NCBI GenBank assembly: GCA_028622995.1
Contig: JAJQJQ010000022.1
Location: forward strand, 3,348,001 to 3,412,000
Source of the DNA: Panagrolaimus kolymaensis
Taxonomy: Eukaryota; Nematoda; Chromadorea; Rhabditida; Panagrolaimidae
Direction: 5' to 3'
DNA length: 64,000 nt
The first letter of the stretch is position 1. Each line of letters starts with the position of its first letter. Below, piece by piece: positions 22,532-35,602 of this stretch. The notes under the pieces are model-generated. The model did no database searches, was not told the origin of the DNA, and worked only from the letters and a program-made list of their open reading frames with translations. Both the position numbers and the translations under genes were made by a program.

Positions 22532-25500
22532 ATGGCGATGATGAAGCTTCTTGGACTTTTAGTCCTATTAATTCCATTAAAAATTATAAATGCTGGAAAT
22601 TTGGTTGATGTCCAACTTCAAGAACTTCGACTTGGACAGTAAGTTTTGAAATTTTTACTTTTAAAATTATTTAAACCACCTAATTATAATTTCTGCGTAT
22701 TTTGTAATTTCAAGAGTTTTACTACAAAGATTTTATTCTTTCTAATTTTATTTCAATACAATTCCATTTTTACACACAATCGAACATTTCATTGCTTTTG
22801 ATTTCAGTATTTTTTTCTTCTTCCTTTTTTGATCATATTCAGACACATTTTTCGACGCTTAATGTTTGATTTGAGCTCATAAAGTTGCGGCGTCATCGAA
22901 CTGTAAAACATGCTTGCTTGTTTCCTTTTTGGATGCACAAGAAAATATGGAATCGAGTTTCCCTTTCCTATTTTTCCTTAGTTTTGCATATTTATTATTT
23001 CTTTTTTAATAATAAAAAAAGAGGGAAAGGAAATAATTTTCTTTAAAACATAAGATCGAAGAAACAAATAGCAGGAGCATTTGAGAATCAATTCATCAAA
23101 GGCCCATTCCATAATAATAACTCATTAAGAAAGAAAAAAACTACCCCGCCGCCAAGCTCTAATAATTCCTTTACTTTGAAATGAGAGAAAGATATAAAAA
23201 AATTTTTATTAATGATTTCAATGATCCAAGAATATTTTTTTTGTTTCACAGCGGTATGTCTCAGACACCCTAGCAAAAAAAGAAGAAAGAATAAGGAAAT
23301 AAAAACCCTTAATCTTCTTTATCTCTCGCCTCCTTATTTGGCCACCTGATGGTTGTTGGTTGGTTTGGTCGATGATTGACTTCTTCGTTTTTTTGGTTGG
23401 TTGAATGACATGAGCAATGTTGCCAATTTTTATTCATTCATAGATTCTTATCCTTCATTTATTTTTCGCGCCTCCTTTCCTTTAAGTAAGAAACCGTTAA
23501 TCCAAGGTCCAAACACAAATGTGCTCCTTTTTTTGCGATTAATCTTTTTTCGACCACTCATTTTGTTTCTTTTGTTAAAAACCACAATTATGCAAATTTT
23601 AAAATTAAAAACGGATAGAAAAAGAGCATATTTGACTTGTTGATGATGTTTAATTACTTTTTTTTCTTTTTATTCAAATCGGAAATAGACAAGAAAATAC
23701 TGTAGTTTCTGAAAACATGAGTAAAAAATATAAGATCGATAAAATTACTTTTACTTTTTCGTACTAATTTTACTCAAAAAAAGTTTCAAATTTTTCTTTT
23801 TTCACAAAAAATCCTTTAATCCCTTTTTTGTTTTCCAAAGCCAAAAAGTTATCAATCACTTTGTAAGACACTCAAATTAATGTATGAACAAAAAAACACG
23901 ATAGACGGCGACCTCGAAAGAAAGAAAAAAATCCAAAGCCTCAAATGAAACGACGACGCTGAATTATTATTATCGAACAACCTAAAAATCAGGCACAAAA
24001 AAAAACTATACAATTTTGAAAAAATAAAATAAAACAAAGCAATAAATCACTTCTTTTTTCTTCTTTTTTTAATGTATTTTTGTTTTTTACAGAAAAAATG
24101 TTTGTCCTCATGAAGAGGTCGAAATAGTAACGGTGAAACAACCTTGTGTTCAAGCATATACAAAATATATTCGAAGACGGAAACCTGGTTGTGATGGACT
24201 TTTTGCTTCATGCACTGTTCGAGAACCAAAGTATGTTTCTCTTTTCTTTTTTTGCCTTTTTGAAACGACCTCAAAATTAGAAGCAGCCGATGATCATCAC
24301 ATATTTTTGATGACCATTCCTTCAAAAGAAAGAGCGAAGGCTGCTGCTATTTTTTTATGCAATAAACTTATGTTTTTTTTGGCGCAAATACATACCTTCT
24401 TATTTTTTCCTTGACCCTTTAAAAGTGCCAAAAAAAAATCGAGTCACTTTTTTTTATTTTCGATGAGTGTGGATAAGAATCTAAATAATGCATTAAAACA
24501 AGCGACGACAAGATGTTTCATACTTTTGCGGTCACTTTTGATTCGGCACTTAAGTATTTTTTGATTTTGACAAAAACAAAAATCCGTTAATTGACTTTTT
24601 ACATTAATGTATGTAAATTCTTTAAATACATAATTTAGGACTGTTTATTATCGTACATATAAAGATGTTTCTCGTAAACGACGTCATACGGTGCCAGATT
24701 GTTGCCCTGGATGGATTCATATTCCAGGTGAAATGGGTTGTCAACGAGGTATGTTTATATCTTTCTTTACATATTTTTTGCAAGTGCCGAAACCCTTTTC
24801 TTTGGCAAAGTCAAGGGCAAGCCAAAAAGAGGAAGGAAGGGATTTAACCAAAGGAGTCCATTTAATGGGGAAATACTCAATATGGGATATGTTACCACTC
24901 GCGCAAAACTCTTATAAAAATGAGCAACTAACTTTATGTTTGTTGCTGAAACAAGATGTAAATATTTGCATAGATCGGCTTTTAAAGGAGCACACGAGAA
25001 TACAGAGAAAAGAAAGGGAGAAAAAAAAAGGCAATGATCTGAGAGAAAGAAAAAGAAAGTATGCACTTAACTGAAACATATATGCCTCTCTTGAATATAT
25101 TTTTTTGCTTCCTACCAGTCAGCTGGAGAATGAAACCGAAATAAAAACTTTAATTTTGCTCTTAATCCCCGTGAGAATTTTTTTTGATAAGAGGAAAATG
25201 AAAAGATGATGATGAGAAAGCAACCATATTTGAAAATGAAAAGATCAAAAGCATTAATAAAAAATATTAAATTAAATTTTTTGCAGCAAATTGTTCAACA
25301 CAAGTGTGTCAAAATGGAGGAACATGCATTAATAATGCTAAAAGCGATCAAATCTGTCATTGTATGGATGGTTTCCAAGGAGCTCTATGTCAATATGGTT
25401 AGTGTTTTTAATTTTGATACTCTTTGTTTTGATTACACGATTATGATTAGCATTCTCGCAATGTAACTTGCAGTTTTCCTATTTTACAAATTCCGTTGCA

Positions 25501-28500
25501 GATATTAATGAGTGCCTTGTTCAAAATGGTGGATGTCATCAACAATGCGTGAATGTAATTGGTTCATTTTATTGTCGATGCTACTCTGGCTACCAATTAA
25601 GCGATGATAGTCGAACTTGCATTGATACAGATGAATGCAAAGTTGAAAATGGCGGTTGTGAATTTCGATGTGTTAATACTCAAGGTGGACATCGATGCGA
25701 ATGTTCTCCTGATAAACAATTAGCTCCCGATGGTCGAACCTGTGTTGGTAAGTCGTCGTCGATTAAATCCAATTAGAGACATGACATGCTTTGATTTTCC
25801 GGTCATTTAGAGACACATCCTTTTTGGATACAAAAGGTTCTCAAAAACATTTGTATTTTCTTGTTTTTTTCTCTCTCGCGAGAACAAGAACCTCTTTGGA
25901 AAAAAATGATTTGAGTGGCCCTCTCTCGAGAGAAGAGGAACACACCCTTAATTATAAAAAAATAAAATAAACGTTGCCGTTTTTTTACGAGCAAACAAAA
26001 GAGAGACAATTTTTTGCCCTTTCGGAATCATACCAATCAGAGAACAAAAAAATAAAAACGATAAATACTCTCGATTTGCAGATGAGAACAGCTGTCAGCC
26101 GCCTTTGCAAGGAGGATGTTCACATCTTTGCGAAGAAAAGGATGGCAAATTCTTTCGATGCCGTTGTCGAAGTGGTTTCAAAATTGCTGATGATAAAAGA
26201 TCTTGCTACCGTAAGTCTGACTTTGAAATTTGAGAATATATGAACAAGCATACAATTCATAATTTATGCGAATTTTTGTTCTTTTATTTTGAAACAAAAA
26301 AAATGCAACCAAACAAACGGTTTTAAAAGAGAGTTCAAAAGAAATAAAAGAAAAAGCTTGTGGCATAATAATTGGAACAAAACTAAAAGAAAGGTTTACA
26401 ATTATTATTCATGAGGTTCAGGAAAAAGCTAAAGCAAACAAGAAATTAAACATCAAAAAGTAAAAATTTAATTTGAACCGATTTTTGGAAACCTCTTCTT
26501 CAACATTTCATTTCATAAAAAGATATTACAATGAATGTAAAAACAAAACATTTTTAAATTTAAGAATTGTATTGAATTGAGATAAAAAAAATTAACTTTT
26601 AGCAATTGACCCATGCCGTGAAAACAAAGGCGGTTGTTCTCATGCTTGTGTTAATGATAATGGACGAGCTGTTTGCCAATGTTTCAATGGATACACATTG
26701 GATTATGATCAAAAGAATTGCATTGGTATTTAAATTAAACCTCCAAAAAATGATATTCAATGCCATTTTTAGATTTAAACGAATGTCAAAGCAATGATGC
26801 AAGCCATTGCCAACATGAATGTGTAAATACATTTGGCTCATTTCGCTGTCGATGCTTTGCCGGCTTTAAACTTGCTGATGATCTTCGATCATGCATTCCA
26901 AAAACTGAAGGATGTTCCATTGATAATGGCGGTTGCGATCACGATTGCTTTGAGCAGCCCGATGGAGGCCTAAAATGCGGTTGTAAAAATGGATATCGCT
27001 TAGTTGATGATGGAAAAACTTGCAAAGGTTTGTTTAACAATTTTAAGTATAAGAAAGAAAAACGATATTTATTTAAATTATAAAAAATAAATAGAAATAG
27101 GATGGATGGAATATCGGCAATGGAGGAGAGCGGATGATGAAGTTTTTACAATTATGCCTCGATCTGAAAACTTTCAATGTTTGACTGATCAAGGAAATTG
27201 TCATGAACTTTGTTTAAATGAAGTTACGGGAGAAACATTTTGTGAATGCCGAAAAGGTTTTGAACTTCATATTGTTGATCGACATTTTTGTCAGGGTAAT
27301 TAAGCCGCACTAAAAAAGAGTGTGTTTTATTTAAGGATGAAGTGAAAGAATTTAGTTTTTGAGTGTGAAATTGATTTAAATCTTTTGTTTAATTGCACTT
27401 TAATTTATTTCACTTTTATTAAATTTCATTTAAATTTTTAAGATATTAATGAATGCGCAACGAATAATGGAAATTGCGACCAACTTTGCATTAATAACGA
27501 AGGCAACCATGAATGCTCCTGCTTTTCTGGTTTCAGTAAGTTATTTATTTATCTTTCCTATCCAACCGATTTAATTTTTACACATCCATTATTTTAGTGC
27601 TTATTTATGATGGAAAAACTTGTGAAGGTTTGTAAATAATTTATAAGAAATTAACAATATCCTCACCTTGCAGACATCGATGAATGCGTTAACGATCAAG
27701 CAGGATGTTCGCATGGTTGCAAAAATACAAAAGGTTCATTTGAATGCACTTGCGATACAGGTTTTACCCTTAGTGAAGATCGATTAACCTGCGTTGATCA
27801 TAATGAATGCCTCACCAATAACGGTAATTGCTCACAACTTTGTAAAAATGAAGTTGGCTCACACCGATGTGAATGCTTCTTAGGTTATCTAATTGATGCA
27901 GATGGAAGAACGTGCATTGGTTGGTTTTAAATTTTTTGTTTGAAAATCTTATTTAACACATTTTTTCTAAAAAAACTAACAAATATTGTAATTTTTACAG
28001 CTGGTCCTGAGGGATTATTACCCGATTCGGCCAAAAGTAAGTTCAAAAAATTATTAAACTTTACAAGCATATTTTTTCGTGTACCTTTGTGTGTGTTTTT
28101 TCCTTCATGTTTGCTTTTTGTTTTTGTAAGTAGTTTTAGTCAGTGTTTTTTATTTTTTAGATATTTTGGCTAATCAAAAACATATAAAGCAATTTGATCA
28201 TGTTGAAGCAGATGAAAATTCTGGAGAAAGACTTTATGAATATTCTTATCATTCATCCGGATCTAAACCCATTGCTGAAGGTGTTCGAATTCATATGCCG
28301 CTATCGCTTTTACCACCAAACTTTAGAGGTTTTTTGATTGCTTTATTTTTCTCCCATTTTCTACTCTTTGCTTTCTTTGTTGCTTTCGGTGTGATTGAGA
28401 AGTCATATAAGAATAGTAGGAGTCAAAGATATGGAAAATCTAAATCTTTGTTACATCCACTATCTTCTATATCGCTTCCTTTGCTTTTATTTAACTTACC

Positions 28501-31500
28501 AATACCAATAATTATTTTCAGAATGTTCACACGGTGAATTTGGTCTTAATTGCCAATTTACTTGTGAAAACTGCCAACATGGCTCATCATGTAATCAAGA
28601 AAAAAGCGGATGCGAATGTCTTCAAGGATGGCAAGGAGAAATCTGTGAAATGCCATGTCAGAAGGGTACATGGGGTGTTGGTTGTAATTCTATATGCAAC
28701 TGTGGCGAGGGCAAGGATTGCAACCATATTACTGGCGACTGCTTATGCCCTAAAGGTGCTGATTGCGATGAAGATCCTTGCTTACCTGGCTTTTATGGAA
28801 AAGATTGTGACTTGACATGCAGAATGGATTGTCCCGGTGGACATTGTGATAAAGTTTTTGGTTATTGTACTTGTCCATCAGGCTTCTATGATGAAAAATG
28901 TGACAAACCTTGTCCACCATTTACGGTATTTAACTCGCTTTCTGTATTTTTCTCTTCTCAGTATAAATAATTTTCAGTATGGTCCAAACTGCAGATTCAC
29001 TTCCAAGTGCTCCAAAGAAGGATCAGAGAGTTGTGATCCAATTACAGGAAGATGTGAATGCAAGGCTGGCTATTATGTATGTTTATTTTATTTACTTTCA
29101 ATTTTCTTATTCTAAGAAATGCTTGCAAATGTTAGCGTGGGCTATTATTATTTTCCCCCAAACATCTAAAATTGAAAAAACAAAACTATGTCAAGGCACA
29201 AACTTAAACTTTATTTTTTTAACAAAAATTACCATTTTAGAAAACATTATGCAATAAGCGATGCCCTATAGGAACATGGTTGGTTATAATAAATCCTTCT
29301 TCTTTTTTTTTATCACAAAGTTTGATTCAGGGGATATGGATGTATCAATAAATGTGAATGTGGAGCAAATAGTCAATGTGATCCCGGCAACGGTGAATGT
29401 CGAAAGTCATGCGCCCCAGGATTTATGGGGGATAATTGTGAGTTGAGTAAGTTTTATTTATCTATTACAATCACAATGATTTTTTTTTTTTGCCGTTTGA
29501 AACAAAGATTTTTTGGCACTAAGAGTGATCGTAAAATTATTGTTTTTTTTTATTATAATTTTAGAGTGTCCACCTGGGAAGTTTGGGTTTGGATGTGAAT
29601 CAGTTTGTAGTATTAATTGCACAAGTTATGGATTGAAAAGTTGTCATCACGTATCTGGCACCTGTATGTGTCCGTTAGGATTTTATGGTAATTTATGCGA
29701 TAAACGTAAGCAGATTTAAATATTTATTTTTACAACTTGTGTTAATGTAATGTAATTTTTTTGAGTTTTTTTTATCACTCTTTACTAATCATTTCATTGC
29801 ATGGGGTTAATCTTGGATTAGCAATAAATTCAATTTTAGCTTGTCCTGCCACCATGTACGGCAGCAATTGCGCAAATGAATGTGCATGTCAAAGTAAGTA
29901 AATATTTTATTATAGTTAAATCATTTTTATTTTCTGCTTCTTATTTTTCACGATCAAATATTTGTAGTAATATTTCGATTAATTCTTTTTTACTAAGTCG
30001 TATACCTCCATTTCCATTTTTCGTGTATTATAATCCTCTCACTTGACTGACATTGGTTTATAAATTTTCTTTGCTAAATTTTTTTTTTAAATAATTTACT
30101 GCATCCCATTTTTCGAAATACATTAATACTTTCAAGCTTTTTTGACCATTAATAATAACCATTTGGAAGGTCTGGCATTTGTTAACGTCCAACAAATTAA
30201 TTTAAATAAAACTATATTTAAAAAAAATAATATTTTATTTTAGACGATGCGATTTGCAATAGTACTGATGGATCATGTATTTGTGAGCCTGGTTATTATG
30301 GAGCATTTTGCTCAGAACCTTGCCCAGCTGGAAGGTTATTTATTATTTTGGGATTCAAAATTTTAATCTTCCTTTTTTTTAAGATTTGGAAAAGAGTGCA
30401 TGAATGTGTGTGAATGCCAAAACAACGGTATTTGTAACATACAATCAGGAAAATGTGAATGTAGTCTAGGCTGGCAAGGAGAATTCTGTGAAACTCCATG
30501 TGAAAAAGGATTCTTTGGAAATCAATGCACCAAAAGATGTGATTGTGGAGATTTTGGATGTGATCCAATGTCAGGAGAATGTATTTGCAAACCAGGATTT
30601 CGAGGAAAAACTTGTGAACAAGGTTTAATTTTATTATTAAAATATCAAATTTAATTTTATCTAAATTTCCAGTCTGCCCCACAGGAAGCTACGGAGCTTC
30701 ATGCCTAGCGCTTTGCTCGTGCTCTAATAATTCTACTTGTGACCCATTGACAGGTGCTTGTAAATGTAGCAAAGGTAGGAGAGTTTTATTTTTTAAATCC
30801 ACAACACTGACCCCACCGACACAACAAATTGTTTGAATTTTTTATTTTAAACAAAAATTATATTATTCGTTTTTTTAGGATGGCGGGGAACTCGATGTGA
30901 TAGACGTGAGTTTTAATTAACAACAAAGATAATTTTTATTAAAAAAATTATTTTAGCTTGCCCTGATGGACTATGGGGAGAAAATTGCAAGAATCAATGC
31001 AGTTGTGCATTGTCAGGTTCGTTTTTACAGAATCCCAAAATTTATGTGAATTTTTTATTAACCTCTCAGTCCAAAAATTTTTGCGTTGGTTATTTGGAGT
31101 TTTTATAATCACAGTCTTCATAGTGAGCTGAGAGAATCATCATAGAGGCAAACGCAAAAATATTACGTTGCAAACATGCATAAAAAAGAAAGAGAAAATA
31201 AACACACTTTAGTCACGGCCGACAGACAACATAAGTAATGCACTTTTTGTGTTCAAAAAATGTATTCTTTTAATTTTTCGTACAATTTTTTTTATCAGTT
31301 AGGAACATTTTATTAATACATATTTACTTAATATTTGGGAAAGAATTCCAATAATTTAAATAAGTTTTGTAAATATCTTTTTTTCAGATGATAAAAGTTT
31401 GTCGCCATTTGTTGCAAGATGCCATCATATTACAGGCGAATGCAAATGTGCTGAAGGTTTGTTATGAAACTAAAATACTTTTTTTTTTCAAAAAGCAAAA

Positions 31501-34500
31501 ATTATTAGGTTGGGCTGGTCCCGATTGTCGAACGCCATGCCCGCCAGATCGATTTGGGTCTGGGTGTAAACAAATTTGTTCATGCAAAAATAATGGAACT
31601 TGTGATAGATTGACTGGATTTTGCGATTGTAAAGCTGGTTTCATGGGAAGAAGTTTGTTTAATTTTTGTTTTTTCAAAGTTTTATGTCAAACTTTAATTT
31701 AAAGCATGTGAAACTGAATGTCCTGACGGATTATGGGGAAATAACTGCATCCATCACTGTCTCTGTATGCATAACTCAACATGCAATAAAGAAACGGGTG
31801 AATGCCAATGCAAACCTGGTTTCATCGGCCCCGCCTGTGAATTTTCTTGTCCATTTGGGTAGCTATTTTTTTATTCTTCTTCCTCTCTTTTCATTTTTTC
31901 TTTATTTTTTTAAGTTTCTTCGGGAATGAATGCAAAAATCGATGTGACTGTATGAACGGCGCAAATTGTAATGCCACTGGGCATTGTATTTGCCTTCCTG
32001 GATTCACAGGTGATCGATGTCAAAGGACATGTGAACATGGTACCTATGGATTAAATTGCGCAAACCAATGCCAATGTGAAAACGTGGGTTAAAATTCTTT
32101 TTATTAATATTCTGAAACCTTTTAGCATAATATTTTTATGTTAAATTATAATTATGGTAGTAGACTTTCTCAATGACTTTTTAACAAATTGGATTTTATG
32201 AAAATCTCTTACAAAAAATACGAAGGGGGAAAAAGAGAGAGAAAGGAATTTTAACCAATATATATATTTTTTAATATAATTAATTTAGGGAGCCACTTGT
32301 GATTCAATCTCTGGACATTGTCATTGTACATCTGGTTGGTTTATTTTACTTTGAATTATTTTAATTAAATAATAAAAAAATAATCGATTAGGGCACTTTT
32401 ACAATCAATGATAGAAAAGGAAATTAAATAAAAATACAAAATATTTAAAAAAATAATGAAGAAACGTTAAAATATGACAATTTCATTCAACTTCTTTCAA
32501 TAAACATTTCACGTTCTTCTTTTCTAATCTAAGTTGATTCGTTAAAATTCGAAGCAACGATTGAGTTTAGCAAAGTTTTACTGTTTTTTGTTGAGGATAA
32601 TTTGGTATTTCTATTAAAAATGTCTCTATTCTCTAAAGAAAAAAAGAAAACAAATTAATTAAAATATTTAAAAAAGGAGCGGAAATGGCAGATTATAACC
32701 AATTTAATTTTCACAATATTCCAGGTTGGAGAGGACGAAAATGTAATCGACGTAAGCTTCTAAAAATCTTTGAATAAAATTTTATCAGTCATTTTTAAGC
32801 TTGTTTAAAAGGATACTTTGGAGAACGTTGCGCTCAACCTTGCCGATGCTCTAATATGAAACCTTGTGACCATATTTCTGGAAGATGTCAATGTCCTAAA
32901 GGTACTTTAATTATAAAAACACAGATTCAAAACAATTATTAAGGTTATACGGGACACTCATGCACCGAACTATGTCCTTCCGAATATTATGGCGACTGCA
33001 GAACAAAGTGTGATTGTGAAGGAAATTCCGATTGTGACCCAGTAAGCGGGAAATGCTTCTGTAAACCAGGTTTTAGTGGACCTGATTGCAAAGAAGGGTG
33101 CCCCAGAAATCAATTTGGAGTTGGTTGTGTAGATATATGCTCATGTGAAAATGGTAAGTTTTTAAGTATAAGTTAAAACACAAGTTACTTTAAAACAAAA
33201 AAATTTATTTGGTAACAAATTAAATACATTTCCTGCTATTTCTGGATTTCTTACTTTCTTTAGAACCTTTTGTGATATATTAATCGGTGTATTTTATTGA
33301 AATTATTTGTTTTGTTATTTCACTTGAGCTTTCTAAAAACGCATTTTTTGTGAAGTACATATACAAAATTTTTTTAAATTATTTAATATTTTTAAATTTG
33401 TAAAAGCATATGATAAGTTTTTTTCTTCTCTCGCTAACTGACACAAATTCTGGCATACCCTGATAATTGTTTAAGGCGTAGTTTACAATATCTTGCAATT
33501 CAGTGAATAATAATTTTTATTAATTTCTTTAGCGATTAAAGCCTATTTCATACGTTTCTAAATAACTTTATTTTCTACTAGCGAGTGTTTAACTCATTAC
33601 TTCCTTTTTGATAACAAACAAAAAATTCATTTTAAATATTTAAAAAAACCGTTAATTCACTTTCATTGGTTTTTTGAATGAAAAATAAAAATGTTTGTGT
33701 TGGAAAGAGAAAAAAATGGACACGCACCTTCATTTGTCGTAAAATCAAACTGCTTTTTATAGAACAATTGAAAAACTAATTTGAGAGAAAAAAGACCAAA
33801 GAATAGAGTGATTTTTTAAAACTCAAATTTTTAGGAGGGATCTGTGATTCAAAAACTGGCAAATGTGATTGCGGACCAGGTTTAATTGGTGGAAGATGTG
33901 AAATTCCATGTCCAGAGAATCGGTTTGGGAAAAATTGTGAAAACATTTCCACATGTCAAAATGGTGGAGTCAGTGATAAAGTTACGGGGCAATGTCGATG
34001 CGCTGCTGGTTTCACTGGAGTTCACTGTGAACAAGTTTGCTCAGCTGGAAGATATGGTTTGTTTCGAGTGTAGACAAAGTTCGAGGTTTATTTTATAACT
34101 TCAGGAGCTGCTTGTAAGGAAAAATGTCGCTGTGCCAATCAAGGCCGATGTGATCCACGTACTGGCGAATGCAAATGTAGCCTAGGGTATACGGGTCAAT
34201 TTTGCGATCAGCCATGTCAATCGGGGAAATATGTGAGTTTTAAATTTTTACTACAGAAACTATTAGTTGAATATTATTTTGGTTTAGGGACTTAATTGCT
34301 CACTAGATTGCGAATGTCATGGTGAAGCAAAATGCGACCCAGTACAAGGGTGTTGTGATTGTCCACCGGGGAGGTAAGCATCAATAAGAAATTTATTTTT
34401 ATTTAGATTCATTTTGAGCTATTATTTTTAATTATCATATAAAAATTCAAAATTTTAATTTGTATAATCTATGAAAAACTAATTTTAAAAAATAAAAAAA

Positions 34501-35185
34501 ACATCACAGATATGGTACGAGATGTCAATTCACATGCCCTATTGGATTTTAGTAAGTAAATAATGGCTTTTATTACAAAATCAATTACTTGAAATTTTTA
34601 GTGGCTGGTATTGTTCTTCCGTGTGCGATTGCTTAAATGGAGTACTGATTTTCTTGTATGAATGGAATAATAAATAAATTGTAAATAAATTTAGGCAACT
34701 TGTGATCCATCTGATGGCCAATGCTTATGTTTGAGTGGATATTTTGGAGACAAATGTCAGCAAACTTGTTCTAATAATACCTATGGGTAAGTTATTGGGC
34801 AATACGATTTAATAAATTCAAATTATTTAAGTCCTCATTGTTCATTGAGCTGCGACTGTGATGAATTTGGATGTAATCCCGTTGATGGAACATGCGAATG
34901 TCCTTTAGGCTTACATGGACCTAAATGCAAACAAGTTTGTCGACCTGGAAGGTCTGTCGGCTTTTCTTTTAAATAATATTTTAATCCTTGAATTTTAGAT
35001 TTGGAAAGGGTTGTAAAGAGCATTGTCAGTGTTACAATGGCGCAGAATGTGATAGAAAAACGGGGCAATGTATATGTGGTCCGGGATATTTAGGCGCGAC
35101 ATGTCAGAATGAATATGCTGATCCTGAAAGCGTTGCAAGCAGAGGCGATTTACCTGAATATCTTTTCCGTAGTCGCCGCCGATGA
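22532..35185 (+). CDS. MEGF6-like secreted EMI/multi-EGF protein
   Basis: I traced 41 exons that stay in frame to 1733 aa. Exons 1-5 are 22532-22638, 24093-24230, 24639-24748, 25287-25397 and 25502-25747; the last is 34999-35185. Residues 1-21 are a signal peptide ([18 protein letters not shown]). Residues about 37-117 are an EMI domain ([22 protein letters not shown]). Calcium-binding-type EGF repeats follow (DINEC, DTDEC, DLNEC, DIDEC) to about residue 596. A non-EGF linker (about 597-664) leads to a long run of laminin/MEGF-type EGF repeats with C-x-CxxG spacing. The C-terminus (EYLFRSRRR) has no membrane segment, so it is probably secreted to the matrix. EMI plus EGF-CA plus EGF-Lam matches MEGF6 better than the membrane receptor CED-1/MEGF10. 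Exon phases are mostly 1-1, so repeats can be shuffled or skipped. Confidence 0.9.
25287..28328 (+). other. EMI-proximal block: EGF-CA repeats and linker
   Basis: Exons 4-14 of the MEGF6-like gene: 25287-25397, 25502-25747, 26082-26210, 26603-26725, 26773-27027, 27095-27295, 27443-27535, 27598-27627, 27674-27919, 28001-28036 and 28161-28328. Every exon here ends in phase 1. Exon 11 is only 30 bases and supplies the last loop of an EGF domain (LIYDGKTCE). Exons 13-14 encode a linker without cysteines. Listed separately so that the exon chain is recorded. Confidence 0.85.
28522..35185 (+). other. laminin/MEGF-type EGF block of the MEGF6-like gene
   Basis: Exons 15-41: 28522-28925, 28978-29076, 29241-29278, 29331-29446, 29565-29705, 29840-29893, 30244-30334, 30384-30622, 30673-30774, 30879-30905, 30957-31016, 31388-31456, 31509-31652, 31705-31858, 31915-32083, 32289-32334, 32725-32751, 32800-32901, 32944-33153, 33835-34056, 34105-34232, 34288-34373, 34510-34551, 34602-34641, 34695-34786, 34832-34951 and 34999-35185. 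Several are microexons (27, 27, 38, 40 and 42 bases). Repeat signatures include CPDGLWGxNC, CDPxxGxCxC and GFxGxxC. Confidence 0.82.
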
Positions 35186-35602
35186 TCTCATTTATATTTG
35201 TTGTGTTTTTTAATTCAATATTTCCCCGTGCATCCCTCTTTTGCCAGCATAATTTTGCCAGTTTTAATTTTGACATTCCTTAATTATTTTTTAATTGTAA
35301 AATTTTTGACTGCCAAAAAAAATAGTTGCTTTCTAATTTTTTTCTTCTTTTCTTTTTATTTTCAGTAATATTGCAGAGTTTATTATAATTTAAATAAAGA
35401 TTAAATTAAGAGCTTTAGGTAAATAACATTTATAACTTCATTTTTTTTAGGAGAGAAAAATTTTGTCGCAAAAAATATTTATTTTTGTATAAGAACGTGA
35501 AAAAAAAAACTTCGGTGCCTGTGTTTCAAAGCATTAAAAAATCAATTTTTGGTGAGTTAAAAAAAACGTCCATTCTCATTTTCACAATGGGCGAGAATGT
35601 CG
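35186..35602. other. 3' intergenic region between convergent genes
   Basis: Holds the 3'UTRs of the MEGF6-like gene (+) and the Kunitz/lustrin gene (-). An AATAAA-type signal for the plus gene is present at about 35393 (TTTAAATAAAG). No other feature is seen. Confidence 0.5.

Noticed and set aside
24691..25074. Open frame continuing past exon 3 of the MEGF6-like gene
   Set aside because: Intron read-through: the EMI domain ends at the donor at 24749 and the EGF coding resumes at 25287.
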